From Actinomycetaceae bacterium (GTDB taxonomy: Bacteria > Actinomycetota > Actinomycetes > Actinomycetales > Actinomycetaceae), in assembly GCA_030540715.1 (NCBI GenBank), contig JAUNVQ010000004.1, positions 29,670 to 93,669 of the forward strand: a stretch of 64,000 nt of DNA. The letters run 5' to 3'. Positions 1 through 7,626 of the stretch are shown here, one piece after another (position 1 is the first letter of the stretch; each line of letters starts with the position of its first letter). The position numbers were made by a program, and so were the translations under genes. The notes beneath the pieces were generated by a model. It saw nothing but the letters and a program-made list of their open reading frames with translations, was not told the DNA's origin and did no database searches.

Positions 1-187
1 TGCCTGTCAAAATCCCAGCAATCCACCATACCCAGCTCTGATGCAGTTCACCGCGCAACTGCAAAGATATTGCTACAACGACCAATAGTGGCGCAACCAG
101 GTCTAACGCCAATGCACAGGCATTTAATATATTAGGCAGCCACGAGCGTTTCTGCACTTGGTTCTTTAGTTCTTGTTGGTTAAACAT
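1..187 (-). CDS. Membrane protein, N-terminal part only (runs off the window)
   Basis: The reading frame starts at an ATG at 187 and is open to base 1, giving the first 62 residues. After a short polar start there are two hydrophobic stretches, at about residues 18-43 and from about 51 onward, so this is an integral membrane protein, possibly a transporter subunit. A perfect 26-bp palindrome lies 14 bp upstream and resembles the one at the TetR gene start, so TetR probably represses this gene. The family cannot be told from this fragment. Confidence 0.6.
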   Translation of the reverse strand, partial: MFNQQELKNQVQKRSWLPNILNACALALDLVAPLLVVVAISLQLRGELHQSWVWWIAGILTG

Positions 188-199
188 AGATACTCCAAA

Positions 200-445
200 T
201 CAATATCGAATACTTATTCGATATTGAGGGTAAAAAAATATAGCTGTTGTGCCCGCGTTGCCGCACGACAGTTCACCGGCGTTGTCGCTAGGCAATTCAT
301 CAACGGTGCCGCCTGACGATTCACCAGCATTACCGATAGGCAATTCTTCAGCGTTGTCGTCAGACAGCCGATCAGCAGTGCCGCCCGACGCACGCAATAG
401 TTTTCGCCAGATAGACTTCCTCGATAGCTCACTTGTGCGACTCAT
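200..445 (-). CDS. Small repetitive protein translationally coupled to TetR
   Basis: This is an 81-residue ORF whose ATG overlaps the TetR stop as ATGA, with AAGGAG ten bases upstream inside the TetR coding end. The N-terminus is basic (about residues 1-20). The rest is a low-complexity acidic/glycine segment with three diverged copies of a roughly 10-residue unit like DELPSDNAGE. Its stop lies in the operator palindrome. No family is recognised. The coupling supports translation, but the repeat could also reflect slippage in a decaying sequence. Confidence 0.45.
   Translation of the reverse strand: MSRTSELSRKSIWRKLLRASGGTADRLSDDNAEELPIGNAGESSGGTVDELPSDNAGELSCGNAGTTAIFFYPQYRISIRY
201..226. 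promoter_or_regulatory. Palindromic operator, probable TetR site 2
   Basis: A perfect inverted repeat with 12-bp arms (CAATATCGAATA and its complement) and a 2-bp spacer. A near copy sits at 1024-1049 beside the TetR start. It lies between the coupled small ORF and the membrane gene, so TetR is inferred to control both its own promoter and this downstream gene. The palindrome overlaps the stop codon of the small ORF. Confidence 0.75.
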
Positions 446-1014
446 AGCGAATTCACTCCTTCGTAATAGCAACGAACTATCAGCTCCAAAAGTTGGCGAG
501 CTTGCTCAGGGGACTCATAATGCCGGGCAACTTCAAGTAAGCCTTCCACAAAGTTTGACGCGAGCACATGGGGCAACAAATCTGGATAAACATCTCCTCT
601 ACGTTGCTGGAAACTACGGTCAATATGTTTTTCGACTGACGAAATCATCTTGAGTTTAGAATCTACATAGTCTGTGCCGTGACTTTTATCCATGACAATA
701 ACAAAAGCACGATGATTATCCAGCAGCCACTGCACATAGGGCGCAGCAACCTTCTTGTAGCGATCAAGCGCCGTACCTTCAGTGATACGTTCTTCTTCGA
801 GAGCAATCTTATCAAAATCTAGTGGAATCATTTGCACAGTTGCTGCAAAAAGGTCTTCCTTATTCTTGAAATAGGAGTACACCAGACTGGTCGAGACCTC
901 TGCTTCACAGGCAATATCAGCCAGACGGGCATTCATGAACCCTTTGTTGTAGAAGACCTCTTCAGCCGCAACAATTAAGCGTTCGCGAATTTCATCTTTT
1001 AACACCTGCGGCAC
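442..1014 (-). CDS. TetR/AcrR family transcriptional regulator
   Basis: A one-domain repressor of about 190 residues. The N-terminal helix-turn-helix has the family pattern (RERLIVAAEEVFYNKGFMNA, then DIACEAEVSTSLVYSYFKNK), followed by an all-helical ligand/dimer domain. A TTG at 1026 would extend it, but the GTG at 1014 has GGGAG five bases upstream and leaves the operator free, so 1014 is preferred. It overlaps the following small ORF by 4 bp. Self-regulation and control of the adjacent membrane gene are inferred from the twin palindromes. The ligand is unknown. Confidence 0.9.
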   Translation of the reverse strand: MPQVLKDEIRERLIVAAEEVFYNKGFMNARLADIACEAEVSTSLVYSYFKNKEDLFAATVQMIPLDFDKIALEEERITEGTALDRYKKVAAPYVQWLLDNHRAFVIVMDKSHGTDYVDSKLKMISSVEKHIDRSFQQRRGDVYPDLLPHVLASNFVEGLLEVARHYESPEQARQLLELIVRCYYEGVNSL

Positions 1015-1023
1015 GGCAACTCC

Positions 1024-1049
1024 CAATATCGAATCTTTATTCGTTATTG
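1024..1049. promoter_or_regulatory. Palindromic operator, probable TetR site 1
   Basis: An imperfect inverted repeat with 12-bp arms (10 of 12 pairs match), CAATATCGAATC to TATTCGTTATTG, directly upstream of the preferred TetR start. It is the same sequence class as the perfect palindrome at 201-226. This position fits autorepression. Confidence 0.7.
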
Positions 1050-1596
1050 ATGTTACTCTTCCCTTGCCTCAGTGTCAATCGTCGTTACTGCATCACAAAA
1101 CTGAGTTAATAGCCAAAGAAAATAGAGGATGCCCCCCCCGATGGCCATTTCGGGACCTAGGTCGGGTGGTTGCCTTCTTGGTAAGACGACAGCATTATTG
1201 AAGCAGACATAAAATTAAAGACGGATTCCCCTCCTCCAGGTCTCATAGGCTGTTATTTCAAGCCACCCGGAGGATAGAATCCGCCTCCACATCATTCATA
1301 GCAGAAAGCATGCATGATCCGTCCTCCAAAACAACACCTTGCACGCCCCCTTCCAGCAAAAGTAGAAATGTAGCCGCACCCACCCACATCCTTCACTCAA
1401 CAGGAAACTCTTATGAGGCTGCTATGTTCCCCGAAAACGAAATCTAAGTCCAAGTAAAACACTTATCAACTATTAGATCACGAAACCAGGGCCACACCAG
1501 CCCTGGTTTTCCTATACCAAAAATACGAGAGAAGAGCAGTAATCGTGCGCAGACGAGGAAACGCATACGGTCACCAAGGCCTGATCACTATCAACC
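1050..1596. other. Intergenic stretch without a convincing gene
   Basis: No intact ORF with a good start was seen between TetR and the broken gene at 1597. The stretch holds a run of eight C, an imperfect inverted repeat around 1221-1290 (GGATTC and GAATCC arms) and a plus-strand terminator-like hairpin at 1483-1512. It is consistent with eroded accessory DNA. Confidence 0.5.
1483..1512 (+). terminator. Terminator-like hairpin
   Basis: A perfect 9-bp stem (AAACCAGGG and CCCTGGTTT) with a 9-base loop, followed by TTCC. It would work for plus-strand transcription, although no intact gene precedes it. Confidence 0.5.
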
Positions 1597-2088
1597 TTGC
1601 AGGCCATGGTCACGACTCAGCAGATGACACAACAGACATCCATCTTGTCGGAAACCAGCATTCGGAAAAGGAACAACCGACACGGCGGAACGTTTTCCTC
1701 CGGTGAGATCAGCGCGCACTATGCCACAAACGCAAAGCAAATACGAGCATCAGCAAGTGAAGGAACCTACACGCTCACACCAAAAAATCGAGCAAATATA
1801 AAAAACTTCCTCACATACATCAACTCCAACGCAGGAAAACAAGCATGATACAACTACGTTGCACGTGAATCAGATAAAATAGAAGCTGAAGCCAATAAGA
1901 ACCCACAATACCGCCAGTCACCGCAATACAACACCGACAGTTTTAATGCACAGCTGCACGGCTTGTCAAGATTTTATGCACAATACGCGCCAAAATATGG
2001 TTTGACATACACTTATACACCAGACCTAGCACGATACTCAAACCAATCAATGCAAAACCAAAACCGAAAAAATAAGGAAGACCCATGA
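1597..2088 (+). pseudogene. Hypothetical gene interrupted by an in-frame TGA
   Basis: One plus-strand frame spans the region with a single in-frame TGA at 1846-1848. Before it the protein has a polar segment ending ANIKNFLTYINSNAGKQA. After it the same frame continues as a Tyr/Asn-rich helical segment (HGLSRFYAQYAPKYGLTYTY) to a TGA at 2086. The coherent composition on both sides suggests a point mutation in a once intact gene. Its 3' end overlaps the next ORF as ATGA. The family is not recognised, and the true 5' end may be earlier and frameshifted. Confidence 0.45.
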
Positions 2089-2252
2089 CACCACAAGAAA
2101 CCCCAGAAGAACAAGAAGACCTGATTCTTAACGATCAAGCATTTTGGGACATGATCGAAAGAAACGCACAACTTAGTCAAGAACACCTCATTAGAACCCT
2201 TGACGGTGAAGAAGCACTCAAAAAGTTCAAACAAAAACAAGCAGAGACATAA
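2085..2252 (+). CDS. Small acidic hypothetical protein
   Basis: A 55-residue ORF starting at an ATG that overlaps the preceding stop by 4 bp, with AAGGAAG nine bases upstream. It is strongly charged and predicted helical (QEDLILNDQAFWDMIERN, later EEALKKFKQKQ). The size and coupling resemble the second gene of a two-gene module such as an antitoxin or accessory subunit, but no family is recognised. Confidence 0.5.
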   Translation: MTPQETPEEQEDLILNDQAFWDMIERNAQLSQEHLIRTLDGEEALKKFKQKQAET

Positions 2253-2345
2253 ACCAGTACCCCGTCACTTTGACAATTACCTGAGCAACCATGTCGTCTT
2301 TGCTTTCATACGCCAACTATCCTTGACCTGGCAAATAATCTTATT

Positions 2346-2888
2346 TTGTATTACCCACTGTTTGTGCTTATCTCGTTACCAGATGTGGTTTTGTATGGTG
2401 AAGAAGATAATATGCACGAGATGAAATATATTCACCTAAAACACAAGATTATTGATTTCTTGTGGCAGCTAGCAACGGTTACTTTTGGTTACGCTGTTAT
2501 GATTGTCGTGATTGCCTTTGCATACACAGTAGTATTTGGGGAAGATTTCAGGCACGGTGTCACCCTGGATACTGTCCTTTTTTATACTTTAAGTTCGTCA
2601 ATGTCGATCGGCTCAGTTGTGTTGTTAAGTGCCGTTATTTTTCGTCATAAAAGCATCAGCTACATTATTGGTTTCACGGTATGGGCTTATTGGAATGTCA
2701 ATAGCAGTAGCACTTCATTTTTGAATCCATTTACCTTCATCGCCGATCCTAATGAGTGGCAATCGGTAGTTATTGTACAACTGGCTTTGTTCTTGGTTAT
2801 GGTATTTTTCATCGCTTTCCTCAACACTAAAAGCCCCTCTCTTAGCAGGGAAGCCCTGAATCGCATCAGGCTGAAGATCGCACACTAA
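2346..2888 (+). CDS. Membrane protein, possibly a 5'-truncated permease
   Basis: Four hydrophobic segments are visible: near the N-terminus, and around residues 40-65, 85-115 and 145-160. The polar stretch between the first two (YGEEDNMHEMKYIHLKHK) reads like a cytoplasmic loop of an ABC-2-type permease. The frame is open upstream to a TGA near 2270 without an ATG and is already hydrophobic there, so the true N-terminus may be lost. ATG at 2412 is an alternative start with only a weak AAGAAG site. It ends shortly after a small hairpin (GCCTGA and TCAGGC). Confidence 0.5.
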   Translation: MYYPLFVLISLPDVVLYGEEDNMHEMKYIHLKHKIIDFLWQLATVTFGYAVMIVVIAFAYTVVFGEDFRHGVTLDTVLFYTLSSSMSIGSVVLLSAVIFRHKSISYIIGFTVWAYWNVNSSSTSFLNPFTFIADPNEWQSVVIVQLALFLVMVFFIAFLNTKSPSLSREALNRIRLKIAH

Positions 2889-3046
2889 CACCAATTGTCT
2901 TAACGATGCGCCACGATCCGCCCCCCAAAATAAACCTAAGAATCAATACAGTCACTTAAGCCGTCTATGTAAACACCTACCCCACACCCACACACGATTC
3001 TTCGCACACCCACCCCATTAACTTCATACAGGCTGTTTGCTGTATG

Positions 3047-3065
3047 CTTACTTAGGCTAATAAAC
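3047..3065. promoter_or_regulatory. Candidate DtxR/IdeR-like box
   Basis: TTAGGCTAA at 3052-3060 equals the central nine bases of the actinobacterial DtxR/IdeR consensus. The flanking arms match poorly. It lies about 55 bp before the His-rich protein start. A DtxR-family regulator is encoded at 35837-36511, so regulation is possible but unproven. Confidence 0.25.
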
Positions 3066-3114
3066 CCCACATCACGGATTACACAAATCCACTAAAGCTA
3101 GGAAAATAAATAGT

Positions 3115-3417
3115 ATGACTGAAAAACACGAAATCGCTGAAGATCATGGCGAACATGCACATGATGAAGACTGCGGACATCCTCAGATTCAACGTGATGA
3201 CCATATAGATTACCTCCATAATGGCCACCTGCACCATAAGCATGACGATCACTACGATGAACATATCGTTGAAGAACACATCGTTTCGGAAGAGCATGCA
3301 GATCATAAACATGGTGAAGACTGCGGACATGAGCCAGTAGAGCACGATGGACATATCGATTATTTACACGATGGCCACCTGCATCACCCGCACGGCGATC
3401 ACTACGACGAACACTAA
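3115..3417 (+). CDS. His-rich metal-binding protein with duplicated module
   Basis: This 100-residue acidic cytoplasmic protein is built from two tandem copies of one module of about 45 residues. Each copy has an HDEDCGH or HGEDCGH motif, then DHIDYLHNGHLHHKHDDHYD or a close variant. Histidines and acids make up most of the residues, with one Cys per copy, as expected for a zinc, nickel or iron buffer. Similar short His-rich proteins are widespread in actinobacteria, often near metal transporters, though none is adjacent here. AGGA lies upstream of the ATG, and a strong terminator follows, so it is monocistronic. Confidence 0.8.
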   Translation: MTEKHEIAEDHGEHAHDEDCGHPQIQRDDHIDYLHNGHLHHKHDDHYDEHIVEEHIVSEEHADHKHGEDCGHEPVEHDGHIDYLHDGHLHHPHGDHYDEH

Positions 3418-3486
3418 ATATCTTCCATCCTCAATAATTGAGGGAAACTGAAGACAGACAGGGCCGCAGCTAAGCCCATAACAAAT

Positions 3487-3519
3487 AGAGCGCTACCTCT
3501 CAAGTAGCGCTCTTTTCTT
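3487..3519 (+). terminator. Rho-independent terminator after the His-rich gene
   Basis: A perfect 10-bp stem (AGAGCGCTAC and GTAGCGCTCT), a 7-base loop, then TTTCTT. It separates the His-rich gene from tpx. Confidence 0.85.
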
Positions 3520-3583
3520 ACACTCAATACTCGCAGAACTCTCTTCCATTGCTGAGCATCATTACCTTGGTTATGATTGATAT

Positions 3584-4081
3584 ATGGCTATCACTCATTT
3601 TCTTGGAGAAGAAACTCCTACATCTGGCGACCTGCCGAAAGTCGGCGATAAGCTCATTGACTTCGAACTTGTCGGCAACGATATGAATCCCGTGAACCTT
3701 GCTGATTTTAAAGGTAAACGTATCGTACTAAATATCTTTCCTTCCGTAGACACCGGTATCTGTGCGTCCTCCGTACGACATTTCAACGAAGCCGCAGCCA
3801 AGCTGGACAACACGGCAGTCGTGTGTATTTCGAAAGATCTTCCGTTCGCGCTTGGACGTTTTTGCGGTGCCGAAGGTATTGACAATGTGACAACCGCCTC
3901 CGCGTTCCGCTCCATGTTCGGCGAAGATTACGGCATTGTTTTAGAGGGAAGCCCCATCAAAGGTTTATTGGCTCGTACAGTTATTGTCGCAGACGCAGAC
4001 GGAACAATCCTTCACGTTCAACTAGTTGACGAAATCAAAACAGAGCCAGATTACGAGGCTGCCCTAGCAGCGCTGCAATAA
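3584..4081 (+). CDS. tpx: Thiol peroxidase (Tpx, atypical 2-Cys peroxiredoxin)
   Basis: The enzyme reduces H2O2 and alkyl hydroperoxides in the cytoplasm using thioredoxin. At 165 residues it has the family's normal length. The peroxidatic Cys60 lies in [15 protein letters not shown] and the resolving Cys94 in [12 protein letters not shown]; both are the Tpx signatures. The thioredoxin-like fold is complete, ending in the usual [11 protein letters not shown] tail. It is a single gene with a terminator upstream. Identification is very secure. Confidence 0.97.
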   Translation: MAITHFLGEETPTSGDLPKVGDKLIDFELVGNDMNPVNLADFKGKRIVLNIFPSVDTGICASSVRHFNEAAAKLDNTAVVCISKDLPFALGRFCGAEGIDNVTTASAFRSMFGEDYGIVLEGSPIKGLLARTVIVADADGTILHVQLVDEIKTEPDYEAALAALQ

Positions 4082-4147
4082 AGACGTCACCACAGCTACT
4101 CGAACTATTTCCGCAGCCGTGCTCCCATCGTTGGAACACCCGTTGAT

Positions 4148-4285
4148 CTAGCTATCAACTGATAGTGCACGAAATAGCTTCATCAGCTGTTCTTCAGTGG
4201 CGCCAGAGGTAACGAAACGCATAATGTCTACACTTACAGGATTGGAAAATACTGGCGCTTCACATGGCCTACTGTAAATCTGCCT
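4148..4285 (-). pseudogene. C-terminal remnant of a PLP-fold enzyme (threonine-aldolase-like)
   Basis: An open minus-strand segment of 45 codons, containing VFSNPVSVDIMRFVTSGATE and ending in FRALSVDS, resembles the last residues of L-threonine-aldolase/beta-eliminating lyase proteins (RFVTSxATTEEQ motif). No start or upstream domain exists: the frame closes at a TGA, and the palindrome array follows immediately. It is read as a gene tail cut off by a rearrangement. Confidence 0.4.
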
Positions 4286-4289
4286 TCAA

Positions 4290-4470
4290 CTACTCTAAAC
4301 AGTTTAGAGTAGCACAATACGCCGTGTGACCTGGCAAAATGCCGCTATCCTCAACCTACCCTAAACGTACCCTAAACAGTTTAGGGCACAATAAAACCCC
4401 CTGACCTGCAAGGATGGCTCTACCCTCACTCTACCCTAAACAACTTAATAGCTACCCTAAACGGTTCGGG
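4290..4470. repeat. Array of CTACCCTAAAC palindromes
   Basis: Copies of an inverted repeat of the half-site CTACYCTAAAC are visible. There is a perfect 11-bp-arm palindrome with 1-bp spacer at 4290-4312, a half-site at 4356-4366, a perfect 8-bp-arm palindrome at 4370-4386, and half-sites with degraded partners at 4431-4451 and 4452-4470. Between copies, a CACAATA...TGACCTG...ATG spacer is also partly repeated. The pattern is that of a multi-copy operator or iteron set. It lies upstream of the jetA-like remnant. Confidence 0.75.
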
Positions 4471-4621
4471 CGCTACATTAAACACTTCAGCAGATACTCA
4501 GCAATTCCACATCTTCAAATGGAACACCCCTGGGACAGTTCACCTCTCAAAATTGCTATCAACTTACCTTCTACCACTCCCCTTGCCTTGCTAAGATGTC
4601 AAGTAATGCAAAGGAGCCACC

Positions 4622-4777
4622 GTGACCATCCTGAAAAATGCCCTCGATTTTCACCGCATCAACGCGGATAACCGGACTTTATCAATTTTTCGAACCGATC
4701 ACCTCCGCATTGCCTACGCGTTTTTAGCTGAATATTTCACCGCAACAAAGCGTACGATAACTGCATGGACGATCTAA
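4622..4777 (+). pseudogene. Truncated DUF3375/JetA-like gene (Wadjet component remnant)
   Basis: A GTG start with AAGGAG six bases upstream opens a 51-residue product: ILKNALDFHRINADN, then TLSIFR, then IAYAFLAEYF. This matches the start of DUF3375 proteins (JetA of Wadjet plasmid-defence loci), where a charged helix is followed by an LxxAFLxxxF segment. Full-length JetA is several hundred residues; here the frame stops at 4775 and no jetB, jetC or jetD follows. A shifted frame from 4765 continues about 40 codons without recognisable similarity. The good ribosome site suggests recent truncation. Assignment to the family is moderate. Confidence 0.5.
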
Positions 4778-5168
4778 AAGTCACCGCTTCCCGATTCATC
4801 AATATAACAGATACACAATGGCCTCCTCCGATATACGCTACGCACACCGAGCCGGCAGGCGTAAGACTTTCTACACCAGGCACAGAATAGACTTTCATCT
4901 TTGTATAATTTACGCCACGAGAACATAATTCTCTTGTCAATACGAATTTAAGTTATCTCACTATTTAATATGAAAATTGCATATATGGCAGCCCTGACAG
5001 CCCTCTATGTTAGATTACGATGATTCTCTAGACTTTGATTCACCCTATTCAAAAAATATTTATACTGATGGGGGCAACTAATCTTCTTGAAAAGATAAAG
5101 TGCCAATGCGATGTTCGATGAACCTATCTGTCTAAACAAGGACATCGTGGCGATTAGCCTTATGATTC
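4778..5168. other. Gene-free, AT-rich stretch
   Basis: No ORF with a credible start or family was found on either strand between the jetA-like remnant and the glycosylase gene. It is probably debris of the element that carried the remnant. Confidence 0.5.
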
Positions 5169-5696
5169 TTACAGCACCGCTGGCTTCACAACCTCCCATG
5201 GCTCGACGTCACCCGAGACAACTCTCAACAGTGGGTGTGGCTTTGGCACTTCACCGGTGCCGACATTGAGTCGCCCAATTTCTTCAATAGCGCGAACTTC
5301 AACTTTTGCGCGCAAATGCTTCATTTCGTATTCCAGCTGGCCTGTGGTGACAGGGATCTGAATTTCGGAGGGCGTTCTGTGGGCTGGTCTGTCTGAAGTT
5401 GTTGATAAATCTCTTTGACCTCTCTCCGTCGCTAATCGAGCACCCGTGGGTGGGCAAACAATTTTCGACCGGTCAAAGTGATAGCCACGAGCAGTTGCTT
5501 CGTCCCAAAGCCCATCAAGGAAAACACCAATGGCAGCAAGTGGATCATCCGTAGCCTTAAAGCGGTCGAGCTGCGGATGATTGCGATATCCTTTAGTCAA
5601 TCCCTGCAAAACTTTTTGCGCAAGTAAGGTTTCGCGCCAACAAGCAACTAGGGCGCGGCGATCCAAATAACTGGGGTGGAGGCTCCATAAACGCAT
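5169..5696 (-). CDS. Pyrimidine dimer DNA glycosylase/endonuclease V family protein
   Basis: This 175-residue protein starts MRLWSLHPSYLDRRALVACW, the hallmark of the Pyr_excise family (T4 endonuclease V type). Further family blocks follow: LLAQKVLQGLTKGYRNHPQL, then DPLAAIGVFLDGLWDEA, then RGYHFDRSKI. Such enzymes remove UV-induced pyrimidine dimers by glycosylase/AP-lyase action. The C-terminal third is a less conserved extension. A GAGG element precedes the ATG. It is a lone gene among accessory remnants. Confidence 0.85.
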   Translation of the reverse strand: MRLWSLHPSYLDRRALVACWRETLLAQKVLQGLTKGYRNHPQLDRFKATDDPLAAIGVFLDGLWDEATARGYHFDRSKIVCPPTGARLATERGQRDLSTTSDRPAHRTPSEIQIPVTTGQLEYEMKHLRAKVEVRAIEEIGRLNVGTGEVPKPHPLLRVVSGDVEPWEVVKPAVL

Positions 5697-5907
5697 AGTT
5701 TAAGTTTATCCTCTTGCACTCGACATTCATTGATGCAGCTAAAATCTAACTCTGCATCATTTCACGCTAACAAATTCTCGACTCTCTCAATAACTAACAC
5801 TGACATCAATACCACTATCTAATTTCTTCTGTGCATCCAAAAGGTTACCAAAGATATATTGCTTGATAACACACATAGCACCTTCCCCTGGTTAATGTAA
5901 TGGATTC

Positions 5908-7098
5908 TCACTTATCTTGTGCAACTACTGATACTGATTTCCCGATGGCTTTGGCTATGGTGTTAATGACGTAAAAATGCGGGATGGCACTTAGTTTTAT
6001 CTCTCCATGAGAATCTGGCGGAGCTTCCTCGTAAAAAGCATCTTTTTGTGGAATAGCGATCCAATTTCGTACCGTGTTATCAGTGTAGAATTCAAAACGT
6101 TTCCACGCTTGGTGAGGGTTTGTTTGCATGATTTGTTGTTCTAATTCGTGTTCTGGAACAATAATTTCATCCTGAAACGTGTAATTGGGTAATGCGTTAA
6201 GCCACGCTAGTACATCATTGAGTATCAACTCGATTGCGCAAGGATAAGCAGCATAATCTGGGTATCCATTATGGTAGGAAATAGCATCATCTATGGTAGA
6301 TGGAGCAGTCCGAATTACTACTGGCCCAGTTGCTCCTCTTACTATTTGATAGTTTCCTTGCATCCCACAAGTCGTCAGAACAATATCTAGCAAATGGGGG
6401 CCACTAATATCCGCACCAAGGTATTTTAAGCGAGAACCCATATTGTCAGCCGTATAATAATCGGCTTTTTGTAGTGTTGGGCGAGGAAAATAGAGCTGGT
6501 TCAAAACGGGAAAGCCCAAACGCTGTGATGCTGGCGAGTCGATTTGTGTGTCGATGTGTGATTTCTTTTGTGCTGCTGCGGTAAGTGTTGCTTGGGGGAT
6601 AAGAAAATTGAGGTTGTCTATGATCCAAGTAAATGTTGATTCCGCCAGGTACATTTGAGAAGGTAAGAAAGACGCTGTGGCGCATAGATGTTTCTTGCCA
6701 GTAGAAAAATCCCAGCGTTTAACAATGACTGCCTGATCATCGACAGAATAAGATGATGTTGATAGAAACCCGATGTAGTCTAAGTTGTTGTCTTTCTCGT
6801 TTGGCCTCATATACGGCGACATCATTAACAAACATGAGTTAGGATACTGCTCTGTGAAAACTTCCTGTTCATGCCAAACACAGTCTACTAACGCATCATC
6901 ACTATTGCGTGAAGTAAAAACTATATTTGGACGAAATATATCCTCGTTTAGCTCACAAGCAGCCAATATGCAATCTGCACTCGTGCCAGAGCTGTCTAGT
7001 TCACAAAGCATATTGGGATAGCTGATAGCAATATCACTTGTGGTTATTTTCTTAAAAGAATAAGCGGAAGTTCCTGCAGTTTCAGTATTTTTAGTCAT
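5908..7098 (-). CDS. Hypothetical protein downstream of a glycine-zipper fragment
   Basis: A soluble protein of about 396 residues with no recognised domain. ATG 7098 is preferred for its GAGG site seven bases upstream. The frame is open to 7239, and those extra codons encode a basic tail (KRKAQQKRTHKRGQK) that could be the end of another gene or a longer N-terminus. A gene fragment resembling a toxin's glycine-rich middle lies just upstream, so an immunity or accessory role in a polymorphic-toxin locus is possible but not demonstrated. There is no signal peptide or membrane segment. Confidence 0.6.
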   Translation of the reverse strand: MTKNTETAGTSAYSFKKITTSDIAISYPNMLCELDSSGTSADCILAACELNEDIFRPNIVFTSRNSDDALVDCVWHEQEVFTEQYPNSCLLMMSPYMRPNEKDNNLDYIGFLSTSSYSVDDQAVIVKRWDFSTGKKHLCATASFLPSQMYLAESTFTWIIDNLNFLIPQATLTAAAQKKSHIDTQIDSPASQRLGFPVLNQLYFPRPTLQKADYYTADNMGSRLKYLGADISGPHLLDIVLTTCGMQGNYQIVRGATGPVVIRTAPSTIDDAISYHNGYPDYAAYPCAIELILNDVLAWLNALPNYTFQDEIIVPEHELEQQIMQTNPHQAWKRFEFYTDNTVRNWIAIPQKDAFYEEAPPDSHGEIKLSAIPHFYVINTIAKAIGKSVSVVAQDK

Positions 7099-7242
7099 TT
7101 TTTGTCCTCGCTTATGAGTTCTTTTTTGTTGGGCTTTTCGTTTGCGCACCGCTTTAGCATGAGCAACGCTAATGCGTTCCCATTCTTTATATTCGGCTCT
7201 ACCTTCTATAAACCATTTCGGCAACATAACCCCCATCACCCC

Positions 7243-7425
7243 CTACCGCAGGGCAAACAGCGCACTTAACGACCAAACAATACCATCAAATGCGGTCTTG
7301 CCTGCGCTATGCCCGAGAAAACCGCCCGTAATTCCTCCGGCAACAGCGCCGAATATTCTCACAACAGCGGCTCCAATCGCGGTGCCGGCACCAGGAACGA
7401 CAGAACCAATTGCTCCCCCAATCAC
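7243..7425 (-). CDS. Glycine-zipper fragment, likely piece of a secreted toxin
   Basis: Sixty residues from a GTG, almost wholly a glycine-zipper: VVPGAGTAIGAAVVRIFGAV, then GGITGGFLGH. Such segments occur in the middle of secreted polymorphic toxins and in small membrane-active proteins. The frame closes upstream at a TAG only a few codons before the start, so either this is a free-standing small membrane protein or the leftover of a larger gene. It nearly touches the following gene. Confidence 0.4.
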   Translation of the reverse strand: MIGGAIGSVVPGAGTAIGAAVVRIFGAVAGGITGGFLGHSAGKTAFDGIVWSLSALFALR

Positions 7426-7626
7426 GGCACCAAGGCTAGCACCACCAACACCACACTAGTTGTGAAGGCACCGATTTATTATCGCGTATTTAATCTCCAA
7501 AACAGCCAGTAACGATCCAAAAAAACTAGTCACTCAGGCTAAAAAATCTCCAATATTAACTACCCTGTTTCTTGTTCAAAAGCCTGGGGAGCCAGTGAGA
7601 TTTCCCGCCAATTATGACCATGCGAC

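Noticed and set aside
3079..3354. Minus-strand ORF opposite the His-rich gene
   Set aside because: It is a hydrophobic mirror of His codons (Met/Val-rich) with no ribosome site.
4414..4671. Plus-strand ORF of 85 codons over the palindrome array
   Set aside because: Its sequence is a by-product of CTACCCTAAAC repeats, and the jetA-like GTG with a better ribosome site lies inside it in another frame.
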